Part shown: positions 34,264 through 42,641 of the stretch, piece after piece
How positions within the stretch are numbered: the stretch's first letter is position 1
Layout of the letters: each line of letters starts with the position of its first letter
NCBI GenBank assembly: GCA_947487165.1
Contig: CANKWX010000030.1
Coordinates: 1 to 43,170 of the forward strand
Direction: 5' to 3'
Source of the DNA: Burkholderiales bacterium
GTDB taxonomy: Bacteria; Pseudomonadota; Gammaproteobacteria; Burkholderiales; Burkholderiaceae_E
DNA: 43,170 bases
The notes under the pieces: generated by a model
Databases searched by the model: none
What the model saw: the letters and a program-made list of their open reading frames with translations, nothing else
What the model was told of the DNA's origin: nothing
Translations under genes and position numbers: made by a program

Positions 34264-35511
34264 TCACCGCTGCACGCCGACCACAGCGGTCGGATCGCGT
34301 TCATTGTCGAACTGCAGCTTAAGCCCCGCCTTGGCACAGGCATCAAGCAGGGCTTCGCGCGCCGCACGGCCATCGACCCGCTGCGTCTGAAAACGCACCT
34401 TCAGGCGCCCCTCGCGAAACTCTGCGCCGGCAATTGCATCAGCGCCGGCCGGCCCCAGGGCCTGGCCGAGCTGCGCCATCAGCGGCACGAAATCGTCCGG
34501 ACCACTCTGGCCGCTGCGCGCCCGCAGGTCGGCGATCTGCCGATTCATCTGCAGCAACGGATCGACCACCACCTGGGCGGACGGAAATGCACTGCGAAAC
34601 GTCGATTCAAGACTGCGCCGCAGAGCATCCTTTTCGCGTCCCAGCTGGATCCAGTGCAGATTCAGCCCGATCAGCCAGGCCAGCAGACACGCACCGGCAA
34701 TCGCCATCGGCAGTCGCCAGGCCCGGACATCGAAGGCCGCCAGCATGCGACGCGACGCCGCCGCCCGGCCCGACAGCAGGTCGATCCCGCCCTCCTCGGG
34801 CGGCGCGATCGGTGCGATCTCGAGCGGCAAGGCCAGACGCGCTGCGGCCCGCTCGATCGGCGCATGCCAGGCAGTGTTATCGACCCAGGCCGACAGACTG
34901 TCGGGCCGCTCGCCCCCCGCCATCGCCGCCTCCAGCAGCGCCACCACCGACTCGGTACGCAGATCGACATCGTCCGGGGCACCCCAGCCGAGGCCCTGAA
35001 AGGGGCCGGTTCGCAAAGCGATGCCGCCCCGCACGCAGCCGATCGACCAGGTACCCTGACGCCAGGGCAGGGCCAGCTGTGCCGGCCAGGCGGCGCGCAC
35101 CTTCATGCCACGGCGCTCGAAGGCACCCACCGTGAACTCAAGCCAGGCCCGATCGATGACCGCGATCAGCCGACGCCCTGACTCCAGCGGCGGGCCGATC
35201 ACGAAGGCGCAGGACGCTGCGTCCTGCAGCAGCGACTCCTCGACAATATTGGGAACCGCTTGCACCAGCCGCGCCCCGGAGAGCATCGGCACCTCGGGCA
35301 TCAGCAGCGTGACGTCACGGGCATCGAAGACCAGTTGCACCTGCGTCGTGCCGGCAAGCCCGTCAAGCGAGACTCTCTCGATCGCGCTGCCTGCAAGCTG
35401 GCCGCCCCGAAACGCGAGCAGATGCGCCTCGGTGCCGAAGGCGCGTTCGCCGTCGCTGCGGGGCGGCAGCCAGACGACCGCCCTACCCCGCTTCATCGGC
35501 GCAACTGCCAT
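34264..35511 (-). CDS. gspL: T2SS inner-membrane protein GspL
   Basis: A 415-residue protein joining the GspE ATPase to the membrane platform. The cytoplasmic actin-like part covers about residues 1-250 (VVWLPPRSDGERAFGTEAHLLAF near the start). One membrane helix follows (LPMAIAGACLLAWLIGLNLHWIQL), then a periplasmic ferredoxin-like domain ending near LKLQFDNERDPT. The ATG at 35511 lies right after GAGGTGG and inside the end of gspK (19-bp overlap). An ATG at 35496 is a possible shorter start. Confidence 0.93.
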   Translation of the reverse strand: MAVAPMKRGRAVVWLPPRSDGERAFGTEAHLLAFRGGQLAGSAIERVSLDGLAGTTQVQLVFDARDVTLLMPEVPMLSGARLVQAVPNIVEESLLQDAASCAFVIGPPLESGRRLIAVIDRAWLEFTVGAFERRGMKVRAAWPAQLALPWRQGTWSIGCVRGGIALRTGPFQGLGWGAPDDVDLRTESVVALLEAAMAGGERPDSLSAWVDNTAWHAPIERAAARLALPLEIAPIAPPEEGGIDLLSGRAAASRRMLAAFDVRAWRLPMAIAGACLLAWLIGLNLHWIQLGREKDALRRSLESTFRSAFPSAQVVVDPLLQMNRQIADLRARSGQSGPDDFVPLMAQLGQALGPAGADAIAGAEFREGRLKVRFQTQRVDGRAAREALLDACAKAGLKLQFDNERDPTAVVGVQR

Positions 35512-36425
35512 ACCACCTCGACACGGTCGCTTCCACGCTCCAACAGGGTCTCGCTCTGCGATTCGACTCGGTCGTAGCGTATCACTCCGGTCACAATGAA
35601 ATAGGCCGAGCCGACCGCCAGCATTTCGGGGCTCAGCACCGGCTGCCCTTCGATATCCGTCGATACGTCGCCCAGCGTTCGGTAGAAGGTGCGCTCACGG
35701 CGAGCGACGAATCGGCGCGCCCCCGACAATTCCATCGTCGGAATCGCTGCAGCGATCACTTCGGGCGGCGCGGTATTGATATTGATGGTGGTCGCTCGCG
35801 GCAGCACGGTCACGAAAGGCTCGAGTGCTCTGACCGTCACCAGGTCGACACCCGGGATATCGAGCAGGTCGGCCAGCCGCAGCACCGGCTCGCGCGCAGG
35901 GGGTATGACCCGGCCCTCGAATACCCGTGGCGCCGACTGCAGAACCCGATCGACCACCAGATCGGCGGCCGACTCGGGACGGCCCACCAGCGACAGGAGC
36001 TTTCGAAGGGCGGCCACATGCGGCGCCGATGCCGTGCCATTGCCACCGACCAGCGAATTCAGGTTGAACAGCGCCTGGGCGTCGGCGATCTGTCCGGCGA
36101 GCATCGCCTTGCGTGCGCCTTCATCGAGCTTGGCGCCGGCGGTCACGGTTTCATCGAGACGGGTGTCGACCACCGGCACCGCCCAGGGCTCACCCAGATG
36201 ATCGACTGCGCCAGCGCGCTGATCGGCCCGCAGGATGACCTTCGCCCAATCGACCGCAGCCCGTTCGATCCAGCGGCTTTGCGACAGCGCGAGTCGATTC
36301 TCGATCGATCGGACCGCCACATTCTCGCGCCAGAACAGCCCGGAGACCACGACCGCCGCCAGCGTCACCACCAGCATCGCGGTGATGATCGCCGCACCGC
36401 CCTGGCGCTTTGGGTAGCGACGCAT
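35493..36425 (-). CDS. gspK: T2SS minor pseudopilin GspK
   Basis: A 310-residue minor pseudopilin, the large one that caps the pseudopilus tip with GspI and GspJ. The prepilin leader is MRRYPKRQGG followed by AAIITAMLVVTLAAVVVSGLF. As is usual for GspK, the mature protein lacks the Glu5 found in other pseudopilins. The body contains NLNSLVGG and the helix-hairpin-like ININTAPPEVIAAAIP. The length is typical (about 300-330). It starts 2 bp after gspJ ends. Confidence 0.94.
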   Translation of the reverse strand: MRRYPKRQGGAAIITAMLVVTLAAVVVSGLFWRENVAVRSIENRLALSQSRWIERAAVDWAKVILRADQRAGAVDHLGEPWAVPVVDTRLDETVTAGAKLDEGARKAMLAGQIADAQALFNLNSLVGGNGTASAPHVAALRKLLSLVGRPESAADLVVDRVLQSAPRVFEGRVIPPAREPVLRLADLLDIPGVDLVTVRALEPFVTVLPRATTININTAPPEVIAAAIPTMELSGARRFVARRERTFYRTLGDVSTDIEGQPVLSPEMLAVGSAYFIVTGVIRYDRVESQSETLLERGSDRVEVVWQLRR

Positions 36426-36427
36426 GC

Positions 36428-37207
36428 TCAGTCCTTCACCGGGAAGATCCGCTCAAGCACTTTGCCGTCACTGCGCACGACCACGACCTGCAGGCCGGTG
36501 ACCATGGCAACCGGCGACGGCGGTGGCGCAGCCGCAGGCGGCGGGGAGCCTCCCGTCGCAGACGGGGCACCGCTCTGGCCGCCTGCCGGCGGGGCAGCCG
36601 CAGCCGCTGCGGCCTTGAGCTGACCGGCGAGCGCTTCAGCCACCACCCAGCCCTGACCCTGCACCCAGCCCTGCATTCTGAGCCCCGACACGCCGCCCAG
36701 TACCGGCTGCCAGACCAGTCCGCCCGCCCCTGCATCGGCATCGCTGCCGAGGGGTTTCGCAGACGGCGCAGCTGACGAGACCACCAGCGGACCGAAACCG
36801 CGCTCGAGCACATCCCCGCGCAGGCGCCAGGCGACCCGCTGGATTTTCGTCGGCTCCAGGGCCCCGGTCGACTCGCGCAACAGCTCAAGCGTGGTGGTTG
36901 CCTGTTCGCCCGAGACCGAAAAGGCGATCGACGGCACCGGCAGCTTGAGCAGACGCACCGGCCAGGACTTGCGCAGGTCTTCATCCATCTGCGCAAAGGC
37001 GATCGTCATAAAGCGTAATTCGTCGGAGGCCTTGGCAATCCGATCGCGCGAGGTCAGCACGGTATCGAGTCCGCGCCAGGACAGGAGCGCCAGCACCGCC
37101 AGCAGCGTTGCCGCAATCAGCAGCTCAATCAGCGTGAAGCCGCGCAGGCCGCGCCGCCGGCCGGCGCGCACTCGCCTCGCATCACGATCAGCGAAGGACC
37201 CGTTCAT
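36428..37207 (-). CDS. gspJ: T2SS minor pseudopilin GspJ
   Basis: A 259-residue minor pseudopilin. The ATG at 37207 overlaps the gspI stop (ATGA) and gives a 23-residue basic leader before the cleavage motif RG|FTLIELLIA. The body matches GspJ (LSWRGLDTVLTSRDRI, FAQMDEDLRKSWPVR, WRLRGDVLERGFGP). Near the C-terminus is an Ala/Gly/Pro-rich insert of about 45 residues (after AGQLKAAAAAAA) before the last strand. That makes it longer than most GspJ and may be a lineage-specific loop. Confidence 0.93.
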   Translation of the reverse strand: MNGSFADRDARRVRAGRRRGLRGFTLIELLIAATLLAVLALLSWRGLDTVLTSRDRIAKASDELRFMTIAFAQMDEDLRKSWPVRLLKLPVPSIAFSVSGEQATTTLELLRESTGALEPTKIQRVAWRLRGDVLERGFGPLVVSSAAPSAKPLGSDADAGAGGLVWQPVLGGVSGLRMQGWVQGQGWVVAEALAGQLKAAAAAAAPPAGGQSGAPSATGGSPPPAAAPPPSPVAMVTGLQVVVVRSDGKVLERIFPVKD

Positions 37208-37608
37208 GGCAAGTTCGTCGCAAAGCCCACCAGCCGCGCCAGCCGCACCCGCTGCCCGTCGACCGGAAACACGCTCACCTCGACCCGCCTGAACTGAGGA
37301 TTGGGCGTGACGAACACTTCTTCCTCGCAGGTCATCGCCACATCGGCCTGGGTGCAGTCGTAGCTGCGCTTGCCCTGCTCCGGCCACTCGCCCTGGATCC
37401 GGATTCGCCCAAGCCGGTTCTCGGCACTCCACTGTGCAAGCGTGCGCTGGTGCAACTCGCCGGCGCTGGTGGCCAGCGAGCCGGTTGCCCGCAACGAGGC
37501 CATCAGGGCCACCGCGACGATGGTCAGGGCCACCAGCACCTCAACCAGCGTGAAGCCGCCGACCGGCCTTCGCAACCCGGCACTCAGGACGCGCTCAGTC
37601 AATGACAT
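37204..37608 (-). CDS. gspI: T2SS minor pseudopilin GspI
   Basis: A 134-residue minor pseudopilin with the prepilin motif PVGG|FTLVEVLVALTIVAVALMA. Family-like ARNLAQ-equivalent sequence is AQWSAENRLGRIRIQGEWP, and two cysteines in DCTQADVAMTCEEE could form a disulfide. The start at 37608 (MSLTERVLSAG) lies inside the end of gspH (14-bp overlap). An open frame extends upstream but would give an implausibly long leader. Confidence 0.93.
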   Translation of the reverse strand: MSLTERVLSAGLRRPVGGFTLVEVLVALTIVAVALMASLRATGSLATSAGELHQRTLAQWSAENRLGRIRIQGEWPEQGKRSYDCTQADVAMTCEEEVFVTPNPQFRRVEVSVFPVDGQRVRLARLVGFATNLP

Positions 37609-38116
37609 CGAAGCTGCCCAGGCCGTTGGCAACAATCGTGACGCTTGCGCCCGGCCGCTGCATCCTGACTCGATAAGGCGCCTCGACCATGTCGCGCCCG
37701 AACTCGAGCGACGCGGTGCCATCGGCCCGCTCGATCAGCAGTCGGGTTTCGGTGCCCCAGGGCCGTGGCCGCAGATCGCCGTCGTCGGCCACGGTTCGCC
37801 ATTGCCGGTCGCGAAAGATCACAAAGCGATAACCGCTCGAATCACTTTCGAAGCGGATCGGCGCACCGCGCACCTGCGCTTCCTCACGGGCCAGCGACAG
37901 CAGCAGCGCCAACCGCTCGGCGTCCTGGCGCAGCACCCGGTCGGGACTCGGCGACCCCGACAGGGTGACCATGCCGGTGATGACCGCCACCACGATGAGC
38001 ACAACCAGCAACTCGATCAGGGTGAAGCCACGCTGGCCGATTGAGACACGCCTGCTCGGTCGGACCAGGAGCGGCCCGCCAGGCTGGCGGTCGGGGGATA
38101 TCCACCTCGGGGCCAT
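37595..38116 (-). CDS. gspH: T2SS minor pseudopilin GspH
   Basis: A 173-residue minor pseudopilin with the cleavage motif GQRG|FTLIELLVVLIVVAVI and the GspH/FimT body (ERLALLLSLAREEAQVRGAPIRFES, GYRFVIFRDRQWR). The ATG at 38116 leaves a 30-residue leader. A GTG at 38167 would lengthen it to 47 and overlap gspG by 13 bp. Neither has a strong Shine-Dalgarno, so the start is uncertain while the gene is not. Confidence 0.88.
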   Translation of the reverse strand: MAPRWISPDRQPGGPLLVRPSRRVSIGQRGFTLIELLVVLIVVAVITGMVTLSGSPSPDRVLRQDAERLALLLSLAREEAQVRGAPIRFESDSSGYRFVIFRDRQWRTVADDGDLRPRPWGTETRLLIERADGTASLEFGRDMVEAPYRVRMQRPGASVTIVANGLGSFDVID

Positions 38117-38154
38117 CAGGCACCGGGTTCGCTCAAGCGAAAGAAAGTGCCGGA

Positions 38155-38607
38155 TCAGAGGTTCCACGAACCGATGTCGGCCTCGACACCGGTGCCGCCT
38201 GCCTGGCCGTCGGCGCCCAGGCTGAAGACATCGATCTCGCCGCGCACGCCGGGGCTCAGGTATTGATAGGGACGCCCCCAGGGGTCGCTCGGAAGCTTCT
38301 CGAGATAGGACTTCCAGTTAGTTGGCAGCGGACCGCCGGTGGGCCGCACGACCAGCGCCTGCAGGCCCTGCTCGGTGGTCGGGTAACGCGAATTGTCGAG
38401 GCGATAGAGCTTGAGCGCCTGCATCACCTGGGCGATGTCCTGGCGCGCGGCCACCACGCGGGCCTCATCCGGACGGTTCATGACGCGCGGCACGACCAGC
38501 GCGGCAAGGACCCCGAGAATCATGATCACAACCATCAGCTCGATGAGCGTGAAGCCGGTCTGCCTGAGTGCGCGACGACCGCGACCAAGGGGGTTTTGCA
38601 TGACCAT
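38155..38607 (-). CDS. gspG: T2SS major pseudopilin GspG
   Basis: A major pseudopilin of about 150 residues that builds the periplasmic pseudopilus. The leader ends RQTG|FTLIELMVVIMILGVLAALVVPRVM, with Glu5 in place. Hallmarks are DEARVVAARQDIAQVMQALKLYRLDNSRYPTTEQGLQALV and the calcium-loop region PSDPWGRPYQYLSPG. I prefer the ATG at 38607 because GGGAAA precedes it; 38601 and earlier ATGs are possible. It is the first gene of the minus-strand cluster gspG-H-I-J-K-L-M-N-D-E-F and is divergent from gspC. Confidence 0.95.
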   Translation of the reverse strand: MVMQNPLGRGRRALRQTGFTLIELMVVIMILGVLAALVVPRVMNRPDEARVVAARQDIAQVMQALKLYRLDNSRYPTTEQGLQALVVRPTGGPLPTNWKSYLEKLPSDPWGRPYQYLSPGVRGEIDVFSLGADGQAGGTGVEADIGSWNL

Positions 38608-38754
38608 CGATTTCCCGCCCATAAACTGAATGATTACTGACCGATTGCCGGATGATTCATTTCGCATGGCGCGCAGGTGCCACCTGATTCAGCCTGATGC
38701 CGCCGGGACAAGGACTGAGCAGCCTGACTGGAAAGGCAGGCCTTGCCGGTCGAC

Positions 38755-38760
38755 TATGAT
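38755..38760 (+). promoter_or_regulatory. Putative -10 box (TATGAT) for gspC
   Basis: TATGAT lies 59 bp before the gspC ATG in the gspG-gspC divergent region, with predicted RNA start near 38767. No good -35 lies 16-18 nt upstream. I could not identify the matching gspG promoter on the other strand. Confidence 0.35.
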
Positions 38761-38819
38761 AGCAGCGGGTTTTGCGTCTCATCCCTGAGCAACCCGTCAA
38801 CGATCGGCCGGTTTCGACC

Positions 38820-39548
38820 ATGCGTATTCGTCTTCCTGTGGCCAGGCTTGTCTCGGTAGGGCTCTTTGCCGGGCTGTGCGGGATCATCGCGTCCTGGGCG
38901 CTCGAACTGCTCGGCCCGCAAGCTCCGATCGCGCCTGCCAGTGCGATCGGCCAGGCGCAGCCGCCGACCAACCTCGGTCCGGCCGGCAGCCTCTTTGGTG
39001 CCATGCCGCAGGCCACGACCGCCGCCGCTGTTCAAGCGCCTTCCAACGTTCAGGTGGCCGGCGTGCTTGCCGGTGGCCCGAATGCGGTTGCGCTGCTCGC
39101 GGTCGACGGTAAACCGGCCAAACCCTTCGGCATCGGCGAAACCGTCGCAGACGGCCTGAAAGTGACTGCCATCAGTGCCGACAGCGTCACCCTCGATCGG
39201 CGTGGCCAGGCGGTCAAGCTGCCGACGCCCGCGCGCTCCTCGCTCGCCGTGCTCAACAGCGCGCCACCCGTACCTGCGCCAGGCATGCCTGCGCCCGGCG
39301 GTGCGGGCATGTCGACCCTGCCGGGCAGCGGCGCTTCACTGACACCGATCCCCCAAGGCCCGCCGGGCACCTCCAATCGCCCCTTGCCGCCGGCCGGCGC
39401 TGCCGCCGCGATGCCCGAGCCGCAGGCAGTCCCCCCCGGAATGCCAGGCGTTGGCGTGCCGATCCCGCAGGGCAACGCGCCGCTGGGTGCGGTGCTGCCA
39501 CCGGTGATGATGAACGCCCCGATGCCGGGGCAGCAGTCTCAACCCTGA
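38820..39548 (+). CDS. gspC: T2SS protein GspC, short form without PDZ domain
   Basis: A 242-residue inner-membrane protein that connects the platform to the GspD secretin. After one membrane helix (LVSVGLFAGLCGIIASWALELL) comes the homology-region domain: VQVAGVLAGGPNAVALLAVDGKPAKPFGIGETVADGLKVTAISADSVTLDRRGQAVKL (about 77-135). The C-terminal half is Pro/Gly/Met-rich low-complexity sequence; the PDZ domain or coiled coil of classic GspC is absent. The ATG at 38820 gives the expected short cytoplasmic N-terminus. It is separated from the other gsp genes by being on the opposite strand, and is followed 24 bp later by thyA. Confidence 0.88.
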   Translation: MRIRLPVARLVSVGLFAGLCGIIASWALELLGPQAPIAPASAIGQAQPPTNLGPAGSLFGAMPQATTAAAVQAPSNVQVAGVLAGGPNAVALLAVDGKPAKPFGIGETVADGLKVTAISADSVTLDRRGQAVKLPTPARSSLAVLNSAPPVPAPGMPAPGGAGMSTLPGSGASLTPIPQGPPGTSNRPLPPAGAAAAMPEPQAVPPGMPGVGVPIPQGNAPLGAVLPPVMMNAPMPGQQSQP

Positions 39549-39572
39549 CCTCATCTCAAACGAAAGCCAACC

Positions 39573-40367
39573 ATGCGGCCCTATCACGATCTGATGCGAC
39601 ATGTTCTCGAGCACGGTGTCCAGAAAGCCGATCGCACCGGCACCGGCACCCGCTCGGTCTTCGGCTGGCAGATGCGCTTCGATCTTGCGCAGGGTTTTCC
39701 GCTGGTCACCACCAAGAAGCTGCATCTCAAATCGATCGTCCACGAGCTGCTGTGGTTTTTGTCCGGCTCGACCAACGTCGCCTATCTACGCGACAACGGT
39801 GTCTCGATCTGGGATGAGTGGGCCGATGCCGACGGCGAGCTCGGCCCGGTCTATGGCCACCAGTGGCGCTCATGGCCCACGCCCGAGGGCACGCATATCG
39901 ACCAGATCAGCGAACTCATGGAGCGCCTCAAGCGCGATCCCGATTCGCGTCGTCTGATCATCTCGGCCTGGAACGTTGCCGAGCTGCCGAAGATGGCGCT
40001 TGCGCCTTGCCATGCGCTGTTCCAGTTCTATGTGGCCGACGGCAGGCTGTCGTGCCAGCTCTATCAGCGCAGCGCCGACATCTTCCTGGGCGTGCCCTTC
40101 AACATCGCGTCGTATGCGCTGCTGACCGAGATGGTCGCGCAGCAATGCGACCTGACGCCCGGCGACTTCGTCTGGACCGGCGGCGACTGCCACCTGTATC
40201 TCAACCATCTCGATCAGGCTCGCGAGCAGCTCGCCCGCGAGCCCTTTGCACTGCCGCGCCTCGAATTCAAGCGCCGCCCGGCGTCGATCTTCGACTATCA
40301 CTACGACGATATCGCGATCACCGGCTATCAGGCGCATCCGCACATCAAAGCGCCGGTCGCGATCTGA
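39573..40367 (+). CDS. thyA: Thymidylate synthase
   Basis: A 264-residue cytoplasmic enzyme making dTMP from dUMP with methylenetetrahydrofolate, the same length as E. coli ThyA. Motifs: [17 protein letters not shown] (phosphate/dUMP Arg), [23 protein letters not shown], catalytic Cys in [31 protein letters not shown] and DCHLYLNHL. The product dihydrofolate is recycled by FolA, encoded 7 bp downstream, so the pair is functionally and probably translationally linked. Confidence 0.98.
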   Translation: MRPYHDLMRHVLEHGVQKADRTGTGTRSVFGWQMRFDLAQGFPLVTTKKLHLKSIVHELLWFLSGSTNVAYLRDNGVSIWDEWADADGELGPVYGHQWRSWPTPEGTHIDQISELMERLKRDPDSRRLIISAWNVAELPKMALAPCHALFQFYVADGRLSCQLYQRSADIFLGVPFNIASYALLTEMVAQQCDLTPGDFVWTGGDCHLYLNHLDQAREQLAREPFALPRLEFKRRPASIFDYHYDDIAITGYQAHPHIKAPVAI

Positions 40368-40374
40368 GGCTGCC

Positions 40375-40881
40375 ATGGCCTCCGCGATGCCCCGCCTGAC
40401 CATCGTGGTCGCCCGTGCCCGCAACGGCGCGATCGGCCGCGACAATGCCATGGCCTGGCATCTGCCCGAGGACCTGCAGCACTTCAAGACAACGACGCTT
40501 GGGCACCCGATCATCATGGGGCGCCTGACCTTCGATTCGATCGGGCGGCCGCTGCCCGGACGGCGAACGATCGTCATCACCCGCAATCCGCAGTGGTCGC
40601 ACGACGGTTGCGAGCGCGCCGGCTCGCTCGATGACGCCATCGCCCTGTGCCAGGGTGCGACCGACATCTTCATCGTGGGCGGGGCGCAACTTTATTCGCA
40701 GGCTTTGCCGCTGGCCGACCGTATCATCGTGACCGAAGTCGATCTCGAGGTCGACGGCGACGCTTTCTTCCCGGCACTCGACACGATGAACTGGACCCGT
40801 ATCAGTACGGCCCCCGCGGTGAGTCGAACCGGCCTGCACTACGCCATCGATCTCTGGGAGCCGGCGCGCGATACCCGCTGA
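40375..40881 (+). CDS. folA: Dihydrofolate reductase
   Basis: A 168-residue enzyme reducing dihydrofolate with NADPH; the target of trimethoprim. Visible features: IVVARARNGAIGRDNAMAWHLPEDLQHFK (active-site acid is Glu in LPEDL, where E. coli has Asp27), PIIMGRLTFDSIGRPLPGR, IVITRNP, IFIVGGAQLYSQALPLADRIIVTEVD and DAFFP. The ATG at 40375 follows the thyA stop by 7 bp; an ATG at 40387 is an alternative that starts closer to the first strand. The sequence gives no basis for calling it trimethoprim resistant. Confidence 0.97.
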   Translation: MASAMPRLTIVVARARNGAIGRDNAMAWHLPEDLQHFKTTTLGHPIIMGRLTFDSIGRPLPGRRTIVITRNPQWSHDGCERAGSLDDAIALCQGATDIFIVGGAQLYSQALPLADRIIVTEVDLEVDGDAFFPALDTMNWTRISTAPAVSRTGLHYAIDLWEPARDTR

Positions 40882-40926
40882 GCGCCCGCCCGCACGGCCC
40901 TACCCTTTCGCTTTCCGAGCAGCGCC

Positions 40927-42447
40927 ATGAACGAATCGATTCCAAGCGCCGCAAGGGTATCGACCCGCCAACTCGACGAATTCAACGCCCTGTATCGGAT
41001 GTTCGATGTGCGGGGCAATGGTCGACTGACACGACAGCAGACCGATGAAGCGCTGCAAGTCCTCGGCCTGGGGTTGTGCGACCACGACCGACAGAAGTTG
41101 CTCGATGCGGTTGACGCTGCCGGCGAGATCACGCAGTCGGCGTTCATCGACTGGCTCTGCCAGCGCAGCGACTTCGATCTCAATCGCGAGATGCGCTCGC
41201 TTTTTTCGCTGCTGGATACCTCCGGCGACGGCCTCGTCTGCGCCGATGAGATGCTCATGCTCGCACGCTGTCTCGATCCGGACTTGAACGAGACCGTACT
41301 CGAAGCCCTGATCGCAAGCCACGACACCGACGGCGACCGGATGATCAGTTTCGATGACTTCATGGCCATGCAGCAGTCGGGCGGTCAACTGCAGGTCACG
41401 ATCGCGGGCATCCGACGATTTCGAAAGCTGCTGGGCCGCTATGCGCTGGCCGCACGCATTCCGCGCATCGCACTGGTCGAAGTCGACTCGGACCTCGGCG
41501 CAGGGCGGGCCGGTGCGGGCGGCGGTATCGCTCTGTTGCGCCAAAGCGCCCTGCAACGCGCGCTCGACACCCGCACGACCACTCTGCGCGGCAGACAACT
41601 GGAACGCGACATACAGGAACGCGACAGCACAACGCCGCATGCGCGCAATATCGACGCCATCCGCACGCTGCTCGAGCAGGCCAGCGCACTGGTCTGCGAG
41701 ACGCTGCAACAGCACGAGTTTCCGGTGGTGCTGGCTGGCGACCATTCGACCGCCGCGGGGACGATCGCCGGCATCGCGAAGGCGTTTCCCGACAAGCGCC
41801 TGGGTGTCGTCTGGATCGATGCCCATGCCGATATTCACTCACCCTACACATCGCTGTCGGGCAACATGCACGGCATGCCGATTGCGATTGCCGGGCGTTT
41901 TGATAACACGGCCAATGCGGTCAATACGCTCGATGACGTGACCCGTGCGCACTGGGACGCCTGCAAGGCGCTCGGGCGCCGTGACAAGGCGAACCTCGAT
42001 CTGCGTGATCTGGTCTATGTGAGCGTGCGCGACACCGAACCTGCCGAGGATGCTGCCATCGCGAAGTTCGCCATCCCGATCTTTCGCACTGCACAGATTC
42101 GGCGTCTTGGGCCTGAGGCGGTGGCGCAAGCCTGCCTCGACCACCTGAACGAGGCCGACATCATTTATGTCTCATTCGATGTCGACAGCATGGATGCCGC
42201 CATCTGCATGGGCACCGGCACACCGGTGGCGGGCGGCATCACCGCCGACGAAGCCGCGCGAATCAATCGGCGACTGGTGAGTGATCCGCGGGTGGTGTGC
42301 TGGGAGATCTGCGAGATCAACCCCGAACTCGATCTGCGCAACTCGACCGGACAGGTATCGATGAGGGTCTACGAAGCAACCCTCGATGCGCTTCACATGC
42401 GCCTGGCCACCGCAGCCGCGATCCACGCCCGACGCGACGGCGTCTGA
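40927..42447 (+). CDS. EF-hand/arginase fusion protein
   Basis: A 506-residue protein joining a calmodulin-like N-terminus to a ureohydrolase. Residues 15-150 hold four EF-hand-spaced helices: loops 1 (27-38) and 2 (about 63) are degenerate, while loops 3 (D97-E108, DTSGDGLVCADE) and 4 (D133-D144, DTDGDRMISFDD) look able to bind Ca2+. Residues about 170-500 are arginase-like with all six Mn ligands: His273 (GDHS), Asp298, His300 and Asp302 (DAHAD), Asp418 and Asp420 (SFDVDSMD). The arginase pocket residues Ser311 and His315 (SGNMHGMP) and Glu463 (CEINPELD) are also present, favouring arginase over agmatinase. The position of the substrate-contacting Asn in arginase (DINTP) is His304 here. No signal peptide is seen. 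It lies 45 bp after folA without an obvious Shine-Dalgarno. Calcium control of arginine hydrolysis is inference. Confidence 0.93.
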   Translation: MNESIPSAARVSTRQLDEFNALYRMFDVRGNGRLTRQQTDEALQVLGLGLCDHDRQKLLDAVDAAGEITQSAFIDWLCQRSDFDLNREMRSLFSLLDTSGDGLVCADEMLMLARCLDPDLNETVLEALIASHDTDGDRMISFDDFMAMQQSGGQLQVTIAGIRRFRKLLGRYALAARIPRIALVEVDSDLGAGRAGAGGGIALLRQSALQRALDTRTTTLRGRQLERDIQERDSTTPHARNIDAIRTLLEQASALVCETLQQHEFPVVLAGDHSTAAGTIAGIAKAFPDKRLGVVWIDAHADIHSPYTSLSGNMHGMPIAIAGRFDNTANAVNTLDDVTRAHWDACKALGRRDKANLDLRDLVYVSVRDTEPAEDAAIAKFAIPIFRTAQIRRLGPEAVAQACLDHLNEADIIYVSFDVDSMDAAICMGTGTPVAGGITADEAARINRRLVSDPRVVCWEICEINPELDLRNSTGQVSMRVYEATLDALHMRLATAAAIHARRDGV

Positions 42448-42454
42448 AGCTCAT

Positions 42455-42473
42455 GAAAAATAATTTATTTTTC
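42455..42473. promoter_or_regulatory. AT-rich perfect palindrome
   Basis: GAAAAATAA (42455-42463) and TTATTTTTC (42465-42473) flank one central T, 7 bp after the arginase stop. In DNA this GC-rich, an 18-of-19 AT-biased dyad is striking. It could be a regulator site for the following lipoprotein gene, an UP-like element, or a weak hairpin ending in Ts that helps termination. Confidence 0.45.
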
Positions 42474-42577
42474 TGAAATCCGGAAATCGGTCAGTCTGCG
42501 CTGCCACAGGTTTCCAGATTCTGCGTCATTGAACGAACTTCGCCTGGCATGTCAGGGTGATGTCACGGTCGATTTTC

Positions 42578-42583
42578 TAGAAT
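42578..42583 (+). promoter_or_regulatory. Putative -10 box (TAGAAT) for DUF2780 lipoprotein
   Basis: TAGAAT lies 58 bp before the ATG at 42642. Here the gene has a normal leader with AAGGA before the start, unlike the leaderless-looking cases elsewhere in the window. No clear -35. Confidence 0.45.
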
Positions 42584-42641
42584 CGCGCGGCAATAAGCCG
42601 GACATCCGACCGCTTCGGACCCAACACAAGGAAACCCCGCC

